Below, piece by piece: positions 26,004 to 34,567 of a DNA stretch of 43,550 nt (position 1 is its first letter; every line of letters starts with the position of its first letter). Both the position numbers and the translations under genes were made by a program. The stretch comes from Acidobacteriota bacterium (GTDB taxonomy: Bacteria; Acidobacteriota; Blastocatellia; Pyrinomonadales; Pyrinomonadaceae). The DNA lies in contig JAOAPX010000185.1 of NCBI GenBank assembly GCA_025463125.1, positions 1-43,550 on the forward strand, written 5' to 3'. The notes under the pieces are model-generated. The model did no database searches. It was not told where the DNA came from and was given only the letters and a program-made list of their open reading frames with translations.

Positions 26004-28364
26004 ATGAGCATTTCACTGAAAACCCAGATTCTCGATTTATACGACCACGATATTGCCGGTCTTTCGCAGGCTATGGCGCGCAAACTCGCGCTCGCGATTG
26101 CCACGTTCGCTTACAAAAGCGATTTGACCGAAGCGACCGTCGAAGACCTTTTAAATTATTTTCCGATGCGTTACGAAGATCGCTCGAATTTTATACAAAT
26201 TGACGGTCTTTCCGACGGGCTGGAAGCGTCGGTCGAGCTTTACGCGCGCGTCGCCGGAGGTTTTCAGGTCGGCAAAAATCGCGGTCCGAAAGCGCCGCCG
26301 CTTTTTATTTTTGAGATCACGGGCGGCGATTTTGAACGAACGCGGAAACCGGTCGTCGTCTGGTGGTTCGTTTCCGGTAAAGGCGCTTTTCGCATCGTAA
26401 ACTACTGGAAAGACAGGTTCGAGCGCGGAACGCGTTTTGTCGCTTACGGCAAATGGGAATGGGATTCGCGCAAAAACACATACGCTTTGCGCATCAATAA
26501 ACCCGACGAGCTGGAAATTCTTCCCGCCGCCGGAGACACCGAATCTTTCGGGCTTTTGAAAAATCTTTTGAGCGCCGAATCGGAAAACAGCCGTGAAGAA
26601 ACAACAAGTTTCTCGAAATCGAAAGATAAAAGCCAGAAAGCTGAAAGCGGCGATGACGAAGAACTGTACGAAGACTTCGACACGCCCGAACTCGCGATGA
26701 TCCACGTCGGTCGCCGCGTTCCGGTTTACAGGAAACTCGGACCGTTTCAAACAAAACGTTTGCGCGAAATTATTTATAACGTGCTCGAAAATCTCGACCG
26801 TTCTTCGATTGAAGATAAACTTCCGCCGGATTTGATCGAACGGCAAAATCTTATCAGCCGTTTTCAGGCGATTCGCGAAATTCATTTTCCGCCGGAAAAT
26901 TCCAGCATTTCCGACTACGAAAGAGCCAGAAGCGCGGCGCATCGCCGTTTGATTTTTGAAGAGTTTTTCTGGGTTTCGTTTGCCTTGCAGTTAAAGCGCG
27001 GCGACCGCTCGAAAGAGCCGAAAGGAACCATTATAGAAGTTTCCGACAAAACCTTTGAAAGAATCCAATCGCTGCTTCCCTTTACGCTGACCGGCGCGCA
27101 GGAACGCGTTATCAAACGCATTTTTGAAGATATGCAGTCTGACGCGCCGATGAATCGCCTCGTTCAGGGCGACGTCGGCAGCGGAAAAACCATCGTCGCT
27201 TTTCTGGCGATGTTCGCCGCGATGGAAAACGGTTATCAAACGGCTTTGATGGCTCCGACCGAAATCTTAGCCGAACAACACGCGCGCAATGCCAAAAAGC
27301 TTTTCGATTCGACTCCGTACAAAGTTGAACTGTTGACCGGAAGCCTTCGCGCCGCCGCGAAACGAAAAGTTCAAAGCAGCATCGCGAGCGGCGAAATCCA
27401 CGCCGTCGTCGGCACTCACGCGATCATCCAGGACGCGGTCGAATTTGAAAAGCTCGGGCTTGCCGTCGTTGACGAGCAGCATCGCTTCGGAGTTATGCAG
27501 CGCGGCGAGCTGCGCGCGCGCGGTTACAACCCGGATATTCTCGTGATGACCGCAACTCCGATTCCGCGCAGCCTCGCGATGACGGTTTACGGCGATCTCG
27601 ACGTTTCCATTATCGATGAGCTTCCGCCGGGCAGAACGCCGATTAAAACCGTCGTCGTCGGCGAAGATCAAAGAAACGGCGTTTACAAAGGCATCGACCG
27701 CGAAATAAAACTCGGGCGGCAAATTTATATCGTTTATCCTTTAATCGAAGAATCGGAAAAGATGGATCTGAAAGCCGCGACGAAAATGTACGAGGAATTA
27801 TGCGTGAACATATTTCCGCAGTACAAGGTCGGGCTGCTCCACGGCAAAATGAAACCGTTGGAAAAAGAAGAAATAATGCAGCAATTCAGCCGCGGCGAGC
27901 TTCAAATCTTAGTTTCGACGACGGTTATCGAGGTCGGCGTCGATGTTCCGAACGCTTCTTTGATGATTATCGAACACGCCGAACGATTCGGTTTATCGCA
28001 GCTTCACCAGCTGCGCGGGCGCGTCGGGCGCGGCGCCGAACAATCTTTCTGCGTGCTTCTGACCGGCGATAAAAAAACCGCCGTCGCCAGAGAACGACTC
28101 GGAATTATGGAAGAGACGACCGACGGATTTCGCATCGCCGAAAAGGATTTGGAAATACGCGGGCAGGGCGAAATTTTAGGAACCAGGCAATCCGGCGTTC
28201 AAACATTTAAAATCGGAAATATCATCCGGGATATGGAAATTCTGGAAACGGCGCGGCACGAAGCGGAGTTTTATCTGACCTCGAAAAGACTAACGCGGGA
28301 AACTTCGATTTTGATTGAGCTTGCCAAAGCGGACGCCAGATTTCGTCTTGCCGGAATCGGTTAA
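26004..28364 (+). CDS. recG: ATP-dependent DNA helicase RecG
   Basis: RecG remodels stalled replication forks and branch-migrates Holliday junctions. The N-terminal wedge (OB-fold) domain covers roughly residues 45-175. The helicase core shows GDVGSGKT (389-396), DEQH (490-493), TATPIPR and QLRGRVGRG. The 786-residue product is nearly 100 residues longer than E. coli RecG. Much of the excess is a charged, serine/glutamate-rich linker (about 174-230) between the wedge and the helicase core. I start at ATG 26004. The frame extends 28 codons further up, but that part is low-complexity Phe/Ser sequence. It lies alone on its transcript, followed by a 247-bp gap. Confidence 0.96.
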   Translation: MSISLKTQILDLYDHDIAGLSQAMARKLALAIATFAYKSDLTEATVEDLLNYFPMRYEDRSNFIQIDGLSDGLEASVELYARVAGGFQVGKNRGPKAPPLFIFEITGGDFERTRKPVVVWWFVSGKGAFRIVNYWKDRFERGTRFVAYGKWEWDSRKNTYALRINKPDELEILPAAGDTESFGLLKNLLSAESENSREETTSFSKSKDKSQKAESGDDEELYEDFDTPELAMIHVGRRVPVYRKLGPFQTKRLREIIYNVLENLDRSSIEDKLPPDLIERQNLISRFQAIREIHFPPENSSISDYERARSAAHRRLIFEEFFWVSFALQLKRGDRSKEPKGTIIEVSDKTFERIQSLLPFTLTGAQERVIKRIFEDMQSDAPMNRLVQGDVGSGKTIVAFLAMFAAMENGYQTALMAPTEILAEQHARNAKKLFDSTPYKVELLTGSLRAAAKRKVQSSIASGEIHAVVGTHAIIQDAVEFEKLGLAVVDEQHRFGVMQRGELRARGYNPDILVMTATPIPRSLAMTVYGDLDVSIIDELPPGRTPIKTVVVGEDQRNGVYKGIDREIKLGRQIYIVYPLIEESEKMDLKAATKMYEELCVNIFPQYKVGLLHGKMKPLEKEEIMQQFSRGELQILVSTTVIEVGVDVPNASLMIIEHAERFGLSQLHQLRGRVGRGAEQSFCVLLTGDKKTAVARERLGIMEETTDGFRIAEKDLEIRGQGEILGTRQSGVQTFKIGNIIRDMEILETARHEAEFYLTSKRLTRETSILIELAKADARFRLAGIG

Positions 28365-28432
28365 AATTAACGCAAAATTTACAAAAATTTACACAACTTT
28401 ATTGAGTTAGCTGAGAAAAAACAGTTATAGTT

Positions 28433-28466
28433 GTTAGCAAAACCGTAAGTATAATGCTAACTTTTT
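28433..28466 (+). terminator. possible terminator after recG
   Basis: GTTAGC (28433-28438) and GCTAAC (28456-28461) form a six-pair stem followed by five Ts. The 17-base loop and short stem make it moderate evidence only. Confidence 0.4.
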
Positions 28467-28611
28467 AAAGTAAGCCAAATTCGAGCTAAAGGCTGAATCA
28501 TACTTTCCCATCTAATAAATTCTATTTTTAGCTTACGTTTGGAATCTGATTCCTAAGATAAGATTTTTAATTAAATCTGTGCTAAGCATTCACACACAAA
28601 GGACTAATTAA

Positions 28612-29625
28612 ATGGAAAACCGACGACCGACATCAATAGTGAAACCTTTTAGCCCAAGGAAATATTATGATAAAAGTAAACCTAATACTTCCGGAGGTTA
28701 TGACAAATACCAATCAAACGCGGGCGATAACCGTGCACCGAATCGGGAAAACAACGACCGTTTTCAAACCCGCGACACAAGAGGAAAATACGAACCGCGC
28801 GACGGCGGCAGCAATGCGCAGCAGCGTGACGGCAGACCAAATATAGAAAGACCGAGGACGGACAGACCAAATCCAGGCAGACCGAATAACGAAGGCAGAA
28901 ATTTTCGGGATAACGGAGATTTCCGACCGAACAGGAATTCCCAGACAGGACCGGGCAAATTTTTATCAAGAAGCAATAATAACAATAAATTTAATCCCAA
29001 AAACCGTACTCCTTTAAACGGCAAAACCGAAAAACCCTGGCAGAGAGAGAACAATATAAAAATCGTTTCCGATTTACAAGTGACGGACGGAAAACACAAA
29101 GGCAAATATCTGAAAAATTCGACGTCGGCGAAAACAGTGCCGACGGCTCGAAAAATTCGCGATATTATGTTCAAAATTCTTTTCAGGCGCGTCCGAGCCG
29201 GGCGATTTCTCGATTTGTGCGCCGGCGCCGGAACAATGGGAATCGAAGCTATTTCGCGCGGGGCAATCGTCAGCACTTTTGTCGAGCGCTCGGCGAAGAT
29301 GTGCGGCTTTATCAAGAAAAACCTGGCGGAATTAGGCATAAAAGAAGGTCACGGCGAAGTTTCCGAACTGGAAGTTTTGCCTTTTCTGAAAAAGATGGCT
29401 AAACGCAAACGCGTTTGGGACGTAATTTATCTCGATCCGCCACCTAATTCCGATTACGATGAAATTTTAACTTATCTGAAACGAGGAACCGCCCTAAAGC
29501 CTTCCGGCGTTTTGGTTATTCAACATCCTGCGGAATTGTTTTTTCCGGAAAACCTGGGCGTTTTGAAGCGCTGGCGGGTCGTCGCACAGGACGAAACGGC
29601 TTTGAGCTTCTACGAAAGAAAATAA
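28612..29625 (+). CDS. RsmD-like methyltransferase with a disordered N-terminal domain
   Basis: Residues 1-150 are low complexity, rich in Asn, Arg, Gly, Asp and Pro (RPN, RDGG, RFQTRDTR), with no predicted fold, a composition typical of RNA-binding disordered regions. Residues 155-337 form a class I S-adenosylmethionine methyltransferase of the RsmD family: motif I DLCAGAGTMG (201-210) and a VPTARKIRD segment corresponding to the RPTSDRLRE of RsmD. The catalytic motif IV reads DPPP (275-278) where RsmD has DPPY. The downstream gene, 86 bp away, is a canonical RsmD (DPPY). This looks like a duplicated, diverged copy with a different substrate or reduced activity. An AAAGGA ribosome binding site precedes the ATG. 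Confidence 0.88.
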   Translation: MENRRPTSIVKPFSPRKYYDKSKPNTSGGYDKYQSNAGDNRAPNRENNDRFQTRDTRGKYEPRDGGSNAQQRDGRPNIERPRTDRPNPGRPNNEGRNFRDNGDFRPNRNSQTGPGKFLSRSNNNNKFNPKNRTPLNGKTEKPWQRENNIKIVSDLQVTDGKHKGKYLKNSTSAKTVPTARKIRDIMFKILFRRVRAGRFLDLCAGAGTMGIEAISRGAIVSTFVERSAKMCGFIKKNLAELGIKEGHGEVSELEVLPFLKKMAKRKRVWDVIYLDPPPNSDYDEILTYLKRGTALKPSGVLVIQHPAELFFPENLGVLKRWRVVAQDETALSFYERK

Positions 29626-29647
29626 CTTCCCTTCTGCGGGCTTAACA

Positions 29648-29696
29648 TTACGGATTACGAGTTGGAAAAAAAACTTTTCCATATTCGTAATCCGTA
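29648..29696 (+). terminator. hairpin between the two RsmD-family genes
   Basis: TTACGGATTACGA (29648-29660) pairs with TCGTAATCCGTAT (29684-29696), one end pair being mismatched. An inner TGGAAAA/TTTTCCA pairing closes most of the loop. It could be a terminator or an RNA-stability hairpin between the tandem genes. A T run after the stem is short. Confidence 0.55.
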
Positions 29697-29711
29697 TTTC
29701 GTAATAAACAG

Positions 29712-30266
29712 ATGCGTATAATTGCCGGCGAATATCGCGGACGAATCCTGAAAAGTCCGAATGACAATCGAACCCGCCCGACCTCGGATCGTCTTCGAGA
29801 AACTTTATTTAATATTATCAATCCGAAAATCAGCGCCGTGACGCGTTTTCTTGATTTATGCGCCGGAACCGGAGCCGTCGGCATCGAAGCGCTTTCGCGC
29901 GGCGCCGCGTTTGTCACATTTGTCGATAAATCCCGCCGTTCGTGCGGCTTAATCGAACAAAATCTGGATTTACTCTCCGTGCCTGAAGACGAAACCGAAA
30001 TCGTCTGCGCGGCGGCGGAAAACTTTACGAATCGAAAACACCCGGCTCCATGGGACATCGTTTTTTTCGATCCGCCGTACCAAGCCGAATATTCGATGGT
30101 TTTACGCGATTTCGGCGACTCTGAATCCGAGCTTTTAAGCGATGAAGGAATTTTGATTGTCGAGCACCACGCAAAGAACGCCTTAAACGATGCGTACGGC
30201 AAGATTCTGCGCCGGCGTTTGGTTAAACAGGGTGAAACCTGCCTCAGCTTTTATGAAAAGGCGTAA
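29712..30266 (+). CDS. rsmD: 16S rRNA (guanine-966-N2)-methyltransferase
   Basis: RsmD methylates G966 of 16S rRNA in 30S particles. The 184-residue protein is a compact Rossmann methyltransferase: MRIIAGEYRGR at the start, RPTSDRLRE (22-30), motif I DLCAGTGAVG (48-57) and catalytic motif IV DPPY (120-123). These match the family without gaps, and the length is typical. The upstream neighbour is a paralogue with an extended N-terminus. Downstream, 87 bp away, is a DMT transporter. Adenylyltransferase coaD, a common rsmD neighbour in other bacteria, is absent here. Confidence 0.93.
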   Translation: MRIIAGEYRGRILKSPNDNRTRPTSDRLRETLFNIINPKISAVTRFLDLCAGTGAVGIEALSRGAAFVTFVDKSRRSCGLIEQNLDLLSVPEDETEIVCAAAENFTNRKHPAPWDIVFFDPPYQAEYSMVLRDFGDSESELLSDEGILIVEHHAKNALNDAYGKILRRRLVKQGETCLSFYEKA

Positions 30267-30353
30267 ACGTTTAACTTTATTTCATACGCGCCCGCTGAAT
30301 TTTGTGTTCTCCGATATTTACATTTAACGTTTAACAATTAACAATTGTCTGAG

Positions 30354-31235
30354 ATGAATATTCTCGTTTGGCTAATTTTATGCGTGATCTGGGGGACGAC
30401 CTGGATTTTCATTAAAATCGGGCTTGAAGATTTACCGCCGATCACATTTGCCGCCGCGCGATTCATACTTGCCGTTATAATTCTTGCCGCAGTTATCTTT
30501 TTTCAGCGAATTCCTTTGCCGAAAACCGCAAGGGACTGGAGGCTGATGGCTTTGACCGGCATTTTACAGTTTTCCGTAAATTACAGTCTCGTTTTTTGGA
30601 GCGAGCAATTTATTTCTTCGGGTCTGGCGGCTGTTCTGCAGGCAATGATAACGGTTTTCGGTCTGGTGCTGGCGTGGATTTTTCTGCCTGCCGAACGAAT
30701 AACCCGGCTGAAAGTTTTTGCGGTTATCGTCGGCATCGTCGGCGTTGCCGTGATTTTTATCGAGCAATTACAGATAAACGACTTCTGGGCTTTTGCAGGC
30801 TCGGTCGCCATCGTCATCGGCGCATATGCGGCGGCGCAAGCTTCAATCCTTGTCAAAGCCAGGGGCGGCGCTCTTCACCCGGCGAGTATGGTTTTTTCGC
30901 AGATGGTCTGCGGAACTCCGGTTTTAATTTTATACGCGCTGATTCGCGAGGGAAATCCGCTTGATTTTCATTGGACCTGGCGCGCCGTAATTTGCGTTTT
31001 ATATTTAACGATCCCGGGAACGATCGCCGCGTTTTGGCTTTATTACTGGCTTTTAAGTAGAATCGAATCAACCAAAGCGATGATGATTTCGCTTGTAACT
31101 CCATTGATTGCCGTGATTATCGGCGCGATCTTTCTCGGCGAAACGCTTCCGCCGCAAACCGTTTTTGGCGGAATTTTAATTTTAATCAGCATTGGTTTGA
31201 TAATTTACCGCAAAAAACGCAAAGTTGAACAATAA
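30354..31235 (+). CDS. EamA/DMT-family transporter
   Basis: This is a ten-helix member of the drug/metabolite transporter superfamily, with two EamA repeats of about 140 residues. The first is marked by CVIWGTTWIFIKIGL and AARFILAVI, the second by YWLLSRIESTKAMMISLVTPLI and GEXLPPQ-like GETLPPQT before the last helix. Substrates in this superfamily range from metabolites to drugs, and nothing here narrows the choice. I start at ATG 30354. A TTG three codons upstream is in frame. There is no strong ribosome binding site. It sits between rsmD and aroC on the same strand. Confidence 0.88.
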   Translation: MNILVWLILCVIWGTTWIFIKIGLEDLPPITFAAARFILAVIILAAVIFFQRIPLPKTARDWRLMALTGILQFSVNYSLVFWSEQFISSGLAAVLQAMITVFGLVLAWIFLPAERITRLKVFAVIVGIVGVAVIFIEQLQINDFWAFAGSVAIVIGAYAAAQASILVKARGGALHPASMVFSQMVCGTPVLILYALIREGNPLDFHWTWRAVICVLYLTIPGTIAAFWLYYWLLSRIESTKAMMISLVTPLIAVIIGAIFLGETLPPQTVFGGILILISIGLIIYRKKRKVEQ

Positions 31236-31289
31236 ACACAGTTTTTCAAAATCAAACGATACACGGAACTTAAACACTAACAATTAACT

Positions 31290-32456
31290 ATGATTTTCAA
31301 ATTTACAACTGCCGGTGAATCGCACGGAAAAGCGCTTGTTGCCATCGTCGAAGGTTTGCCCGCAGGTCTTGAAATTAATATTAACAAAATAAATCACGAG
31401 CTCTGGCGCAGACAGCAGGGCTATGGGCGCGGCGGGCGAATGAAGATCGAAACCGACACCGTAGAATTTCTGTCCGGCGTAAGACACGGAAAAACTCTCG
31501 GCTCGCCGATCGCTTTGATCATCCAGAATCGCGATTTCGTGCACTGGCAGGAAGTAATGTCGAGCGAAAAGCTTGAAACGCAGCCGAAAAATCCGCGGCT
31601 TGTAAAGCGTCCGCGTCCCGGTCACGCGGACCTCGCCGGCGGGCAAAAATTCCAGACCAGAGATTTGCGCGACATTCTGGAAAGAGCTTCAGCCAGAGAA
31701 ACGGCGGCGCGCGTCGCCTGCGGAGCGCTTGCCAGACAATTGCTTGAAAATTTCGGAATTGACGTAAAAAGCCACGTTATCAAGCTCGGCAGCGTTCCCG
31801 AAACGCCTTTGCGAAAAAGCTGGGAAGAAATCGCCGCGATCGAAGAAAAATCTCCGCTCAATTGCGCCGACGCGGAAATCGAAGCGCAGATGGTCAGCCT
31901 AGTCGATGAAGCGAAGCAAAACGGCGACACGCTCGGCGGTATTTTTGAGGTCGTCGCCAAAAATGTTGTTACCGGTTTAGGCTCGCACACGTCCTGGAGC
32001 GAAAAGCTCGACGGTCGAATCGCCCAGGCGTTTATGTCGATTCAGGCTGTCAAAGCCGTGGAAATCGGCGAAGGCGTGGCGAACGCGGGCAGATTCGGCT
32101 CCGAGGTTCACGACGGAATATATTTTGAAGAAAACAATTTCCGGCGCAGCACGAACCGCGCCGGCGGACTGGAAGGCGGCATCACGAACGGCGAAGAACT
32201 GCGCGTTCGCGGTTTTTTGAAACCGATCGCGACATTGAGAAAAGCTCTGCATTCGGTCGATATTGATACAAAAGCCGAAGATCTGGCTGCTTTTGAACGC
32301 TCCGACATTACAGCCGTTCCGGCGGCGGGCGTGATCGGCGAAGCAATGCTCGCAATCGTACTTGCAAACTCTTTGCGGGAGAAATTCGGCGGCGATTCGA
32401 TCGAGGAGATGAAACGAAATTTTGAAAGCTATATCGAATCAATTCACGGCTACTAA
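31290..32456 (+). CDS. aroC: chorismate synthase
   Basis: AroC converts 5-enolpyruvylshikimate-3-phosphate to chorismate with reduced FMN, the branch point for aromatic amino acids, folate and quinones. All three family signatures are visible: [18 protein letters not shown] near the start, the [13 protein letters not shown] and [15 protein letters not shown] block, and the [18 protein letters not shown] block around the middle, with the active-site arginines. The 388-residue length is normal. It lies 54 bp after the DMT transporter and convergent with purD, and its product feeds PabB encoded about 9 kb upstream. Confidence 0.97.
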   Translation: MIFKFTTAGESHGKALVAIVEGLPAGLEININKINHELWRRQQGYGRGGRMKIETDTVEFLSGVRHGKTLGSPIALIIQNRDFVHWQEVMSSEKLETQPKNPRLVKRPRPGHADLAGGQKFQTRDLRDILERASARETAARVACGALARQLLENFGIDVKSHVIKLGSVPETPLRKSWEEIAAIEEKSPLNCADAEIEAQMVSLVDEAKQNGDTLGGIFEVVAKNVVTGLGSHTSWSEKLDGRIAQAFMSIQAVKAVEIGEGVANAGRFGSEVHDGIYFEENNFRRSTNRAGGLEGGITNGEELRVRGFLKPIATLRKALHSVDIDTKAEDLAAFERSDITAVPAAGVIGEAMLAIVLANSLREKFGGDSIEEMKRNFESYIESIHGY

Positions 32457-32482
32457 TTGATACAATCTTGATTTAAAAAGTG

Positions 32483-32530
32483 AAAAAAGTGCCGGGAAAT
32501 AAGCGAATCGCTTGTTTCCCGGCACTTTTT
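32483..32530. terminator. bidirectional terminator between aroC and purD
   Basis: A 17-bp perfect stem (AAAAAAGTGCCGGGAAA at 32483-32499, complement at 32514-32530), with an inner AAGCG/CGCTT pairing, is flanked by A and T runs. It should stop transcription from both convergent genes. Confidence 0.9.
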
Positions 32531-32595
32531 TTTCGAGTTTTTTTCTCCCGACGAACTTTTCAATCTAAAAAGTTCGAATTTTAATAAACACCGGA

Positions 32596-33867
32596 TTATT
32601 TCCCGATATCTCTGCGGTACTGCATTCCGTTCCAACTGATTTTTTCTACCGCCTGATAAGCTTTGTTCAAGGCTTCCTGCAAATTTCCAGCCGTCGCCGA
32701 CACGCCTAAAACCCTGCCGCCGGACGTTACGATTTCGCCGTTTTCACCGCGCGACGTTCCGGCGTGAAAAATCTCAATCCCCTCAAGCTTTTCGGCTTCG
32801 CTTAAGCCGCTGATAACATCGCCTGTCTGCGCTTTTTGCGGATAACCTTTCGAAGCGAGAACGACGCACGCCGAACTTCCCTCTCGCCATTCAATTTTCG
32901 TATTTTCGAGACTTCCGGAAATTATTGCTTCGCAGATATCGATCAGATCGGTTTTCAAACGAATCAAGATCGCCTGCGTTTCCGGATCGCCGAACCTGAC
33001 GTTGTATTCGATAAGCTTCGCGCCCGTCTTTGTCATCATCAAACCCAGGAAAAGTATTCCGCGAATTGGAAACCCGTCCTTTTCCGCGCCTTCGAGCGTC
33101 GGCACGATAATCTCTTCGACAACTTTAGCTGTTTCTTTTGCGCCGAGAATAGCAGAATCCGTAATTGTACCCATTCCGCCGGTATTCGCGCCCGTATCGC
33201 CTTCGCCGATGCGTTTGTGATCTCGCGTCGGCGGCATCAGCGCGAAATTTTTCCCGTCGGCGAACAAAAGAAGCGAAACTTCTTTTCCGAACAGACATTC
33301 TTCAAGCACAATTTTACCGGCAGCCGTTTCGCCGACCAGATTTTTCAGTTCATTGATCGCCGCGACCGCTTCGCGACGGTTTTGCGCAACGACAACGCCT
33401 TTTCCCGCCGCCAGCCCGTCGGCTTTAACGACAACCGGGTTTTCGGCATCGCCGAATTCGCCGGATTCAAGAATTTCGATCGCTTCAGAAGGCGATTCCG
33501 CTGTTTTATAGTGTGCCGTCGGAATAAAGTGGCGAACCATAAAATCTTTCGCGAATGATTTGCTCGCTTCAAGTCTTGCCGCCTGCCCGCTTACGCCGAC
33601 GATTTTCAATCCGCGCTTTTCAAATTCATCGACGATTCCGAGCGCCAGCGGCGTTTCTCCGCCGACGAAGGTTAAATCTATGGAATTTTCTTCGGCAAAT
33701 TTCGCCAGTTCCGCAATATTATCCGGCTTGATCGGCACGCATTCGGCAATTTCGGCTATTCCGGCATTGCCATCGGCGCAGTAAAGCCCGGTTATTTTTT
33801 CACTTTTTCTAAAAGACGCGCAAATTGCATGCTCGCGCCCGCCCGAACCGATTACTAAAACTTTCAT
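32596..33867 (-). CDS. purD: phosphoribosylamine-glycine ligase
   Basis: PurD condenses phosphoribosylamine and glycine with ATP, the second step of purine synthesis. The protein begins MKVLVIGSGGREHAI, the N-terminal phosphate-binding signature. It has the ATP-grasp fold with VVKADGLAAGKGV and the RFGDPETQAI block that binds metal and ATP near the C-terminus. The 423-residue length is standard. It is monocistronic here and separate from purA. It ends at the bidirectional terminator shared with aroC. Confidence 0.97.
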   Translation of the reverse strand: MKVLVIGSGGREHAICASFRKSEKITGLYCADGNAGIAEIAECVPIKPDNIAELAKFAEENSIDLTFVGGETPLALGIVDEFEKRGLKIVGVSGQAARLEASKSFAKDFMVRHFIPTAHYKTAESPSEAIEILESGEFGDAENPVVVKADGLAAGKGVVVAQNRREAVAAINELKNLVGETAAGKIVLEECLFGKEVSLLLFADGKNFALMPPTRDHKRIGEGDTGANTGGMGTITDSAILGAKETAKVVEEIIVPTLEGAEKDGFPIRGILFLGLMMTKTGAKLIEYNVRFGDPETQAILIRLKTDLIDICEAIISGSLENTKIEWREGSSACVVLASKGYPQKAQTGDVISGLSEAEKLEGIEIFHAGTSRGENGEIVTSGGRVLGVSATAGNLQEALNKAYQAVEKISWNGMQYRRDIGK

Positions 33868-33917
33868 TATTTCCTTATGATTGAATTAAAATATTTATAA
33901 ACAGATTTTAACGAAAC

Positions 33918-33944
33918 TTGACACTTCAAGTTAATAGTTATAAT
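33918..33944 (+). promoter_or_regulatory. candidate promoter upstream of the zinc-ribbon gene
   Basis: TTGACA (33918-33923) with TATAAT (33939-33944), 15 bases apart, or TAATTT two bases further on at 17 bases spacing, forms a reasonable promoter in the AT-rich gap between purD and 34153. The start of translation is 200 bp away, leaving a long leader with no structure I recognise. Confidence 0.4.
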
Positions 33945-34152
33945 TTCAAATTCAGGTAATTTCATTTTTTGAAATTTATTTGCAGCTGTTAATTCTCACT
34001 CACAAATTTTACTATATAATTAGAATATTTTACTGAATCAGGTCGCACTTTTCAGTTAAGAATTTTTGCCTTTAAATATATAAGATAGAATAAATTTCCC
34101 CCGTTTATTCAATTTGATAAAATTTAACTAACAAGCAGGGAGGGAAACAACA

Positions 34153-34542
34153 ATGTCAGGAATTTATCCAAACCCAACAAACGAAAATTTTCAGCCTTCT
34201 TCCGAAGCCGAATCGGATTTTGAAGAAAAAAGTATTCTGTGTATTGATTGCAACAACAACTTCGTTTGGTCAATCGGCGAACAAACCTTCTACCGCGATA
34301 AAGGATTACAAAATCCTCCGAAGCGATGTAAAGAATGCAAACAGGCGAAAAATGAGCGACTCGCGGCAATCGCGGCGGCGCAGGCTGCCGGCATCAAGCA
34401 GCGAATCGAAGTTGCCGTTCACTGCGCGAGATGCAATGCCCATACAACCGTGCCGTTTTATCCTTCGCAAGGTCGCCCGGTTTATTGCCGTTCTTGCTTC
34501 CTTGAAATGAATCCGTCTTTGATAAAGACCGGCGAAAAATAA
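34153..34542 (+). CDS. double zinc-ribbon protein (CxxC-x17-CxxC type)
   Basis: This 129-residue protein has two zinc-ribbon-like modules. The first has CIDC (30-33) and CKEC (59-62) around FVWSIGEQTFYRDKGL and NPPKRC. The second has CARC (91-94) and CRSC (112-115), 17 residues apart, with PFYPSQGRPVYC, which matches a family I know as CxxC-x17-CxxC zinc proteins. The helix between (63-85) is Ala/Lys/Gln-rich. It is cytoplasmic by appearance, with a good GGGAGGG-type ribosome binding site before the ATG. Members of this family lack an established function, though nucleic-acid binding is often guessed. It stands alone between purD and the potassium module. Confidence 0.8.
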   Translation: MSGIYPNPTNENFQPSSEAESDFEEKSILCIDCNNNFVWSIGEQTFYRDKGLQNPPKRCKECKQAKNERLAAIAAAQAAGIKQRIEVAVHCARCNAHTTVPFYPSQGRPVYCRSCFLEMNPSLIKTGEK

Positions 34543-34567
34543 TTTTTTCTATTTTTCTTTCTTCATT

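Noticed and set aside
26151-26942. 263-residue open frame antisense to recG
   Set aside because: It lies entirely opposite a well-supported gene, has no recognisable domain and is explained by the codon bias of recG.
32836-33558. 240-residue open frame antisense to purD
   Set aside because: It is a shadow of purD codons and its Arg/Phe-rich translation has no protein-like pattern.
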